A DNA stretch of 64,000 nucleotides, taken from positions 4,340,001 through 4,404,000 of the forward strand of contig NZ_CP163435.1 of assembly GCF_041051975.1 (NCBI RefSeq), written 5' to 3'. The translations under genes were made by a program, and so were the position numbers. Shown one piece after another: positions 58,052 through 64,000 of this stretch. A model generated the notes under the pieces. The model saw nothing but the letters and a program-made list of their open reading frames with translations, did no database searches and was not told the DNA's origin. The number at the start of each line of letters is the position of its first letter. The first letter of the stretch is position 1. Source of the stretch: Streptomyces sp. R21. Lineage in GTDB: Bacteria > Actinomycetota > Actinomycetes > Streptomycetales > Streptomycetaceae.

Positions 58052-58754
58052 CACCGAAAGCCTTGTCCTTCCCCTTCACCGGCTTGGCGCCGGCGAGGAG
58101 ATGGGCGGGGACGAGATCGCGGGCCGGCTCGCTGTAGCCCACCGAGACGATCTTGTCGCCGCGGTAGGTGAAGCTCGTCAGGGACGCCAGCGTGCACTGC
58201 CGCTTGCGCGGGTCGTGCCACAGCCGCCGCTTCTCGACGTACGACCGCACGATCCAGATCGGCAGCTGATGGCTCACCAGCACCGCCTCGTGACCGCGCG
58301 CCGCGTCCTTGGCGGCGTCCAGCGCCCCCATCATCCGTACGACCTGGTCGACGTACGACTCGCCCCACGACGGCTTGAACGGGTTGACGAGGTGCTTCCA
58401 GTTCTCGGGCTTGCGCAGCGCGCCGTCGCCCACCCCGAAGGTCTTGCCCTGGAAGACGTTGTCCGCCTCGATCAGCCGGCCGTCCGTGTGGAGGTCCAGG
58501 CCGTGCGCCTTGGCGATCGGGGTCGCCGTCTCCTGCGCCCGCTCCAGCGGCGACGCGACCACGTGAGTGACATCACGCGGGGCGAGGTGCTCGGCGACCC
58601 GGTCGGCCATCTGCCGCCCGAGCTCGGACAAGTGGTAGCCCGCCAGGCGCCCGTAGAGGACCCCGTCCGGGTTGGCGACCTCACCGTGCCGCATCACGTG
58701 TACGACGGTGATGTCGTCGGCGCTCTTCCCGGTGATGTCGTCGTTCCCGCTCAT
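58047..58754 (-). CDS. Histidine phosphatase family protein
   Basis: 235 residues from ATG 58754, with GGAGG seven bases upstream. VVHVMRHGEVANPDGVLYGR holds the catalytic RHG, and AVLVSHQLPIWIVRSYVEKR the second His. It belongs to the phosphoglycerate-mutase-like branch; the substrate is unknown. Its ATG overlaps the hemL TGA by four bases, so it is translated with hemL, an arrangement that suggests a housekeeping link to tetrapyrrole supply. It is followed by a tandem repeat carrying extra stop codons. Confidence 0.9.
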   Translation of the reverse strand: MSGNDDITGKSADDITVVHVMRHGEVANPDGVLYGRLAGYHLSELGRQMADRVAEHLAPRDVTHVVASPLERAQETATPIAKAHGLDLHTDGRLIEADNVFQGKTFGVGDGALRKPENWKHLVNPFKPSWGESYVDQVVRMMGALDAAKDAARGHEAVLVSHQLPIWIVRSYVEKRRLWHDPRKRQCTLASLTSFTYRGDKIVSVGYSEPARDLVPAHLLAGAKPVKGKDKAFGA

Positions 58755-60067
58755 TCCGAAGCCTCCGCTGCTGCCCGCGCCGCCGCCGGAAGGGCGTCGG
58801 CGATCCGCTGAATGGCCTGCTCGTCGTGGGCGGTCGAGACGAACCAGGACTCGAACGACGACGGCGGCAGATACACGCCCTGCGCCAGCATCGAGTGGAA
58901 GAAGGCGGTGAACCGGAACGACTCCTGCGCCTTCGCGTCCTCGTAGTTCCGCACCTCCCCGTCCGTGAAGAACACGGAGAACATGTTGGACGCGTTCTGC
59001 AGCCGGTGCGCGACACCTTCCTTGGTGAGCGCGTCCGTCAGCAGGGACTGGATCTGCGCCGATACGGCGTCCACGGTGTCGTAGGCCGCATCGTCGAGGA
59101 GCCGCAGCTGGGCGAGCCCGGCGGCGGTGGCGACCGGGTTCCCGGAGAGGGTGCCGGCCTGGTAGACGGGCCCGGCGGGCGCGAGGTGCGCCATGACGTC
59201 CTTGCGTCCGCCGAAGGCCGCGGCCGGGAAGCCGCCGCCCATGACCTTGCCGAAGGTCATCAGGTCGGGCCGCACGCCGTCCACGCCGTACCAGCCGGCC
59301 CTGCTGGTGCGGAAGCCGGTCATCACCTCGTCGGAGATGTACAGCGCGCCGTTCGCGGCGCACGCGTCCTTCAACCCCTGGTTGAAGCCGGGCTTCGGAG
59401 GCACGACGCCCATGTTGCCGGGCGAGGCCTCCGTGATCAGGCAGGCGATCTCGCCGGGGTGCGCCCGGAAGGCGGCGTGCACGGCGTCGAGGTCGTTGTA
59501 CGGGAGGACGATCGTGTCGGCGGCCTGGGCGCCGGTGACGCCGGGGGTGTCGGGCAGCGCGAAGGTCGCCACCCCCGACCCCGCCGCGGCGAGCAGCGAG
59601 TCGACGTGCCCGTGGTAGCACCCGGCGAACTTGATCACCTTGGTGCGCCGGGTGAACCCGCGGGCGAGACGGATGGCGGACATGGTCGCCTCGGTGCCGC
59701 TCGACACGAGCCGCACCTGCTCGACGGGCTCGACGCGCGCGACGATCTCCTCGGCCAGCGCGACCTCGCCCTCCCCCGGCGTACCGAAGGAGGTTCCGCG
59801 CCCGACGGCCTCCTGCACGGCGGCGATCACAGCGGGGTGGGAATGGCCGAGGATCATCGGCCCCCACGAACACACGAGGTCGACGTATTCACGGCCGTCG
59901 GCATCTGTCAGGTATGGACCGATACCGGACACCATGAATCGGGGCGTACCGCCCACGGCGCGGAACGCGCGCACCGGGGAGTTCACGCCCCCGGGCGTGA
60001 CGGCAGCCGCACGGTCGAAAAGAGTCTGCGAAACTGGGGCGTCATACGGATAGCTCACACGAGCCAT
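58751..60067 (-). CDS. hemL: Glutamate-1-semialdehyde 2,1-aminomutase
   Basis: 438 residues. RAVGGTPRFMVSGIGPYLTD, RLVSSGTEATMSAIRLARGF, YISDEVMTGFR and the PLP-Lys motif DLMTFGKVMGGGFPAAAFGG identify HemL. It converts glutamate-1-semialdehyde to 5-aminolevulinate in the C5 haem pathway. The neighbouring ResA-CcdA-ResB-CcsB block uses haem for cytochrome c, giving the region a common theme. The histidine phosphatase gene overlaps its stop. Confidence 0.96.
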   Translation of the reverse strand: MARVSYPYDAPVSQTLFDRAAAVTPGGVNSPVRAFRAVGGTPRFMVSGIGPYLTDADGREYVDLVCSWGPMILGHSHPAVIAAVQEAVGRGTSFGTPGEGEVALAEEIVARVEPVEQVRLVSSGTEATMSAIRLARGFTRRTKVIKFAGCYHGHVDSLLAAAGSGVATFALPDTPGVTGAQAADTIVLPYNDLDAVHAAFRAHPGEIACLITEASPGNMGVVPPKPGFNQGLKDACAANGALYISDEVMTGFRTSRAGWYGVDGVRPDLMTFGKVMGGGFPAAAFGGRKDVMAHLAPAGPVYQAGTLSGNPVATAAGLAQLRLLDDAAYDTVDAVSAQIQSLLTDALTKEGVAHRLQNASNMFSVFFTDGEVRNYEDAKAQESFRFTAFFHSMLAQGVYLPPSSFESWFVSTAHDEQAIQRIADALPAAARAAAEASE

Positions 60068-60206
60068 GGTGTCAGAGCCTGCGAAGATCCTGCGGACAGG
60101 TGTTTCAACGCACGTTTCGGCGTGTGACCGTGGGGGAGGTCACTGTCACGATGATCGGGTTGCGCGGCGGGGGCTGCGCGTCCTAGAAAAGCAGTCGGGT
60201 GGAGAT

Positions 60207-61055
60207 ATGCATCGCGGTGGCGGACTGGGCGAGGGGACCGACGACCTCGGTCCTCGGCGTGCCCGGCGGGGCAGGCACCGGCGCGAGGCGGAGGAAGCGG
60301 CCGAGGCCCGCAAGGCTCAGGGACAGACCCAGGGACAGACTCAGGCCCAGGGGCAGCCTCAGGGCCAGACCCAGGGACAAGGACAGCCGCAGGGGACGCC
60401 CGGTACGTCTGGCACCTCTAGCACTCCCGTCCCGCCCGGCACATCAGCGCCCGGCACGTCCGGAATCACGGGCGCGCAGGGACCCCAGGTTTCGGACGGT
60501 CCGCAGGCATCACACAATGAGCCTGAGCGGATCGAGCAGCCGGCCCGTATGGACGGTATGGACTTCATGGACCGTAGGGCGGACCGGCTCGGGGCAGGGA
60601 GCGGGAATGGTGGCCGGGTGGGGGTGACGTACAAATACTTCGGCGCGCCCGACGGCGCGACGGCGGCCCGGGTCCCGATCTCGATGCGCCCCGAGGAACT
60701 CGGCGGCGACGAGCTCGGCATGAACGGCATGTTCACCAAGATCAAGCCGGAGACGATGGCCGCGATGGTCCTCACCGGCATCGAGGGCGTCCCCCTCCAC
60801 AAGGTGCCCCCGCTGGAACTGGTCGTCCTCCACCCCGACTACGCCGTGGTCAAGCTCCCCATGACCGTCGTCGACCCCCTCCGCGGCATCGGCGAGGAAG
60901 CGGTCGGCGCGGCCGCCTTCATCTGGTCCACGGTCCCGGACCGGGGCGGTCCGCGGGACGCGTTCAATGTCTACCAACTGCTGCACGAGTGGCAGGACTT
61001 CAGCCATCGGCTGCATGAGGCGGGGCATCAGCCTTATTGCCTGGTGTGGCCCTGA
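60207..61055 (+). CDS. Hypothetical protein with Gln/Gly repeat region and conserved C-terminal domain
   Basis: 282 residues from ATG 60207; GGAG is close upstream. Residues 15-45 are charged. About 38-70 is a Gln/Gly/Thr repeat (AQGQTQGQTQAQGQPQGQ) encoded by repeats such as CAGGGACAGAC at 60318 and 60330. A Pro/Ser/Thr/Gly linker follows, then a compact domain of about 145 residues (GVTYKYFGAPDGATAARVPI to LHEAGHQPYCLVWP) without recognisable catalytic residues. It has no signal peptide or helix. It is divergent from hemL, a position I recall as conserved in Streptomyces. The function is unknown. Confidence 0.75.
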   Translation: MHRGGGLGEGTDDLGPRRARRGRHRREAEEAAEARKAQGQTQGQTQAQGQPQGQTQGQGQPQGTPGTSGTSSTPVPPGTSAPGTSGITGAQGPQVSDGPQASHNEPERIEQPARMDGMDFMDRRADRLGAGSGNGGRVGVTYKYFGAPDGATAARVPISMRPEELGGDELGMNGMFTKIKPETMAAMVLTGIEGVPLHKVPPLELVVLHPDYAVVKLPMTVVDPLRGIGEEAVGAAAFIWSTVPDRGGPRDAFNVYQLLHEWQDFSHRLHEAGHQPYCLVWP

Positions 61056-61104
61056 GCCGGCTTTTCGCTGATTTCGGGCGGGGTTTCAGGACAGCTCGCC
61101 GCCG

Positions 61105-61788
61105 TCACTGACCACCGCCCTTACCGTCACGATGGGCGACCGTGATGTGGCGTTCGGGGCCAGGGGTTTCGAGTTGGTCCACCACGGCGACGGCCAGGTC
61201 CTCTGCGCTGATCCACGATCGTCCGTCGGCGCCGGTGAGCAGGGTGTCGGTGCCGCGCCGGTAGCGGCCGGTTCGTACGCCGGGCTCCAGCAGGGCGGGC
61301 GGGCTCAGGTAGACCCAGTCGGCATCGGCGTGGGCCTGGCAGGTCCGCAACTGAGCCGTCCCGGCGGCGGCGACGGTCCTCCACTCGGCGGGCACGTACG
61401 CGGGGTTGTCGGCGACCAGCAGATCGTGGTCGTCGGGACTGCGCAACGCGCCGGCGCCGCCCACCACGAGGGCGCGGATCCCCAGCTCGGCGGCGACGTC
61501 CAGCGCCGTACGGGTCGCGCCGACCAGGAACTCCTGGTCGACCGGGAAGGTCCGCACCGTCAGCACCACGGCGTCCGCGGCGCCATTCGAGGCGGAGCCC
61601 GCGAGCGCCTCGCGCACGGCATGCGCGTCGTTCGCGTCGACCGCGATCGGTGTCACATTCGGGTCCTCGCTCGCGGGCTTGCGGGACAGGGCGAGCACCT
61701 GGTGTCCGCGTGCGCCGGCCTCGGTGATCACCCGGCTGCCGACCATCCCGGTGGCGCCGAGCACGGCGATCGTCATGCCTGTCTTCAT
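61105..61788 (-). CDS. NAD(P)-binding atypical SDR
   Basis: 227 residues from ATG 61788. MTIAVLGATGMVGSRVITEA is the GxxGxxG nucleotide-binding start, and RALVVGGAGALRSPDDHDLL is the next conserved strand. It lacks the YxxxK pair of classical SDRs and resembles NmrA/NAD(P)H-binding proteins. Its ATG overlaps the EamA stop by four bases (ATGA), so it is the second gene of that operon. The substrate is unknown. Confidence 0.87.
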   Translation of the reverse strand: MKTGMTIAVLGATGMVGSRVITEAGARGHQVLALSRKPASEDPNVTPIAVDANDAHAVREALAGSASNGAADAVVLTVRTFPVDQEFLVGATRTALDVAAELGIRALVVGGAGALRSPDDHDLLVADNPAYVPAEWRTVAAAGTAQLRTCQAHADADWVYLSPPALLEPGVRTGRYRRGTDTLLTGADGRSWISAEDLAVAVVDQLETPGPERHITVAHRDGKGGGQ

Positions 61789-62759
61789 CGGACCTGTCCT
61801 TCTCGTATCTGATCTTCTTGCATCCGGTCGTCTCGTATCCGGTTCATCGGGTCCTCTCGAATCCGGCTCGGGGTCTCCAACTGGGCGGCGAGCAACGCGG
61901 CCAGAGCGAGGGTGAAGCCGAGGGTCTGCGGCAGGCTCAGTGACTCGCCCAGCGCGAGGCCGATGACGGTCGCGACCAGCGGGGACAGCAGCACCAGCGG
62001 TGCGGACGCGCCGACCGGCAGTGTGCCGATCCCGCGGAACCACAGCGTGTACGCGATCAGCCCGCCCATGCTGCCGAGCCACAGGTAGCCGCCGACCGCT
62101 GCGGCGTCGATCCGCTGCGGCACCCCCTCGAAGGCGAAGGTGAGCGGGAGCAACAGCAGCCCGCCGACCGTGAGTTGCCAGCCGGCCAGGGTCAGTGGGC
62201 CAACCCCCGCCGGACGGCCCCAGCGCTTGGTGAGGACGACTCCGCCGGCCATGGTCGCCGTATGGCCGAGGCCGGCGAGCACCCCCACGGCGTCCAGCCG
62301 GGCCGCCGGACCGAGCACGACAAGTCCGACGCCGATCACGCCGATCACGCCCCAGGCCAGTCGCCAGACCGTCGGCCGGTCACGGAGCACCGCGACGGCC
62401 AGGCCCGCGACCAGCAGCGGCTGGGCTGCGCCGAGGGTGGCGGCGACACCGCCGGGGAGCCGTTCGGCCGCCAGGAACAGCAGCGGCAGGGCGCCGATGT
62501 TGAGCACGCCGAGAAGGGCGGCCTTCCACCACCAGTCCCCGCGCGGAAGCACCCGGGTGATCGCCAGCGCGAGCAGCCCGGCGGGCAGGGCGCGCATCAG
62601 TCCGGCGAACATCGGGTGCGCGGGTGGCAGCAGTTCCGTGGTCACGACGTACGTGGTGCCCCAGGAGGCGGGTGCGAGCGCGGTCAGTGCGACGGTTGCC
62701 GCTCGCCGTGGGGACGAGGCCCGCAGCCGGCCCGGTGATCGCTCGGTCGAGGAATGCAT
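61785..62759 (-). CDS. EamA/DMT family transporter
   Basis: 324 residues from ATG 62759. There are ten helices in two repeats (VALTALAPASWGTTYVVTTE and TATMAGGVVLTKRWGRPAGV). The C-terminal 25 residues are a charged repeat of RIRED/RIRDD/QIREG encoded by short imperfect DNA repeats. It is divergent from a LysR gene with a dyad between them; LysR control is likely. The exported metabolite is unknown. Confidence 0.88.
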   Translation of the reverse strand: MHSSTERSPGRLRASSPRRAATVALTALAPASWGTTYVVTTELLPPAHPMFAGLMRALPAGLLALAITRVLPRGDWWWKAALLGVLNIGALPLLFLAAERLPGGVAATLGAAQPLLVAGLAVAVLRDRPTVWRLAWGVIGVIGVGLVVLGPAARLDAVGVLAGLGHTATMAGGVVLTKRWGRPAGVGPLTLAGWQLTVGGLLLLPLTFAFEGVPQRIDAAAVGGYLWLGSMGGLIAYTLWFRGIGTLPVGASAPLVLLSPLVATVIGLALGESLSLPQTLGFTLALAALLAAQLETPSRIREDPMNRIRDDRMQEDQIREGQVR

Positions 62760-62789
62760 GTGATGCAGTCTCAGCGCGATGCGCCATGA

Positions 62790-62809
62790 ATCCAAAGCAT
62801 GCTTACGAT
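62790..62809. promoter_or_regulatory. Probable LysR operator
   Basis: A 20-bp dyad with ATC and GAT ends around the perfect palindrome AAGCATGCTT (62795-62804), in the 94-bp divergent region between the EamA and LysR genes. Confidence 0.55.
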
Positions 62810-62853
62810 GCCAGCCATGAACGAAAGCGATGGAACGCTGGAATGATGACGGG

Positions 62854-63747
62854 GTGGATCTCCAGCAGATGCGATACGTCGTCGCCGTCGCCGAAACCCG
62901 CAACTTCACGCGCGCGGCCGAGCGTTGCCTCGTGGTGCAGTCGTCGCTCAGTCACCGGATCGCGAGCCTGGAGCGGGAGCTCGGGGTCAAGCTGTTCGCC
63001 CGGTCCAGCCGCCGAACCGAGCTGACCAGCGCGGGAGCGGCGTTTCTCGTCGGCGCCCGCGAGTGCCTGGCCGCTGCCGACCGCGCGGCGGCCGACGCGG
63101 CCGCCGCGACCGGCGTGGTGCGGGGCCGGCTCGCCGTCGGCGTGATCGTGACCACGGCCGCCGTCGACGTACCCGAGCTGCTGCAGCGGTACCGCGCCCG
63201 GCACCCGGACGTCCGTGTCGCCCTGCGTTCCGGACGCAGTGACGACCTGGCGGCGGCGATCCGGAGCGGCGACCTGGACATCGCCTTCCTCGGCCTGCCG
63301 GAAGGCGAACCGCCGTCCGGTGTGGAGGCCGTGGCGCTCGATCACGACGAGCACGTACTGGTGGTGCCGACCGGGCACCGGCTGGCGGGCGCCTCCCGGG
63401 TCACCCTGCACGAGATCGCCGAGGAGACGTTCGTGGACTTCGTGGCCGGGACACCCGCCCGGGCCCAGTCCGACCAGGCGTTCGCCGCCGCGGGCCTGGT
63501 CCGCGACGTCGCCTACGAGGCCGGTGTCGTCGAGCTGATCACCCGGCTGATCGCGCGCGGACTCGGCGTCGCGCTGCTGCCGTCGGCGTTCATCCGGCCG
63601 CTGGCCGCCGACGACCCCGAACTGGCGCTGGTGCCGGTGGCCGACGGACCGCATCGCACCGAGTACCTGGTGTGGAGCCGGTTCAACCCCAGCCCGGCCA
63701 CCCGAGCGATGCTCCACGTCCTCGGTGTCCCCGACGGCACCGACTGA
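62854..63747 (+). CDS. LysR family regulator
   Basis: 297 residues from GTG 62854 (VDLQQMRYVVAVAETRNFTR), the usual LysR opening; an ATG eight codons earlier is possible. The helix-turn-helix is FTRAAERCLVVQSSLSHRIA. The effector domain follows (VRGRLAVGVIVTTAAVDVPE, RGLGVALLPSAFIRPLAADD). It is divergent from the EamA-SDR operon with a 20-bp dyad in the gap, so it most likely activates that operon. Confidence 0.92.
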   Translation: MDLQQMRYVVAVAETRNFTRAAERCLVVQSSLSHRIASLERELGVKLFARSSRRTELTSAGAAFLVGARECLAAADRAAADAAAATGVVRGRLAVGVIVTTAAVDVPELLQRYRARHPDVRVALRSGRSDDLAAAIRSGDLDIAFLGLPEGEPPSGVEAVALDHDEHVLVVPTGHRLAGASRVTLHEIAEETFVDFVAGTPARAQSDQAFAAAGLVRDVAYEAGVVELITRLIARGLGVALLPSAFIRPLAADDPELALVPVADGPHRTEYLVWSRFNPSPATRAMLHVLGVPDGTD

Positions 63748-63756
63748 CACGGCCGG

Positions 63757-64000
63757 CTACCAGCCCGGTGCCCCCAACCCCGGCGCCTCCGGCGCGTCCC
63801 GGTGCAGCCGCAGTTGCAGCATCGCCGCAAGCCGGTGTTCCGGGTCGTCCAGGTCGAGGCCCGTCAGGGTCGTGGCCTTGCGGATGCGGTAGCGCAGGGT
63901 GTTGGGGTGGACGTTCAGGGCGCTGGCCGCCGCCATGACGTCACCGAAGGCGTCGAGGTAGTGGAGGAGTGACTCGGCGAGGTGGGTGCCGTGTTCGGCG
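63757..64000 (-). CDS. PucR-type regulator, C-terminal part only (cut by window end)
   Basis: About 81 residues of open frame ending at TAG 63757. LAESLLHYLDAFGDVMAAAS with LNVHPNTLRYRIRKATTLTG is the PucR/CdaR C-terminal helix-turn-helix, and the tail (LRLHRDAPEAPGLGAPGW) is Pro/Gly-rich. The N-terminal sensor part lies outside the window, so no effector can be proposed. It is convergent with the LysR gene. Confidence 0.85.
   Translation of the reverse strand, partial: AEHGTHLAESLLHYLDAFGDVMAAASALNVHPNTLRYRIRKATTLTGLDLDDPEHRLAAMLQLRLHRDAPEAPGLGAPGW

Overview
The window is high-GC actinobacterial chromosome. Gene content, GTG/TTG starts, WhiJ/DUF397-type small regulators, System II cytochrome c maturation and the futalosine menaquinone pathway all point to Streptomyces or a close relative. 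About 64 protein genes are supported. I found no rRNA, tRNA, CRISPR array, insertion sequence or integrase.

The left half (1-33.7 kb) is built around menaquinone. On the minus strand lie a geranylgeranyl-reductase-family flavoprotein, menG/ubiE, mqnC, mqnA, mqnE and the UbiX, UbiA and UbiD homologues of the futalosine route (mqnM, mqnP, mqnL), with an AsnC/Lrp regulator among them. Interspersed are an operon for a cell-surface beta-glycan (NodB deacetylase fused to a GT2 synthase, plus an acyltransferase), a secreted GH18 lipoprotein, a prepilin peptidase, a membrane Ser/Thr kinase, a cold-shock protein and several small regulator/enzyme pairs. At 23.2-27.8 kb is a fatty-acid island (thiolase, two-domain FabG, MaoC hydratase, TetR) with the same family order as the mycobacterial fadA2-fabG4-htdX locus.

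The middle (33.7-47 kb) is accessory: a LysR/EamA convergent pair, an NCS1 permease, an ArsR/quinone-oxidoreductase pair around a 46-bp palindrome, a secreted TIM-barrel hydrolase-like protein, a MerR-CBS-small-protein module behind a long structured leader, and a PucR regulator next to a coupled deaminase/2-oxoglutarate-type oxygenase operon.

At 46.5-51.6 kb are a small-protein/DUF7848-like pair, a WhiJ-type XRE regulator with its DUF397 partner, and the most unusual system in the window: a 702-residue soluble P-loop NTPase overlapping by one base the gene for a single-span membrane protein whose extracellular part is a periplasmic-binding (type I) fold.

The right end (52-61 kb) couples haem and cytochrome c: hemL overlaps a histidine phosphatase gene, followed by a secreted deacetylase-like lipoprotein and the resA-ccdA-resB-ccsB block. 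The window ends with an EamA/SDR operon divergent from a LysR gene and the 3' end of a PucR-type regulator gene cut by the boundary.

Family names were assigned by reading translated sequence; no database search was run.
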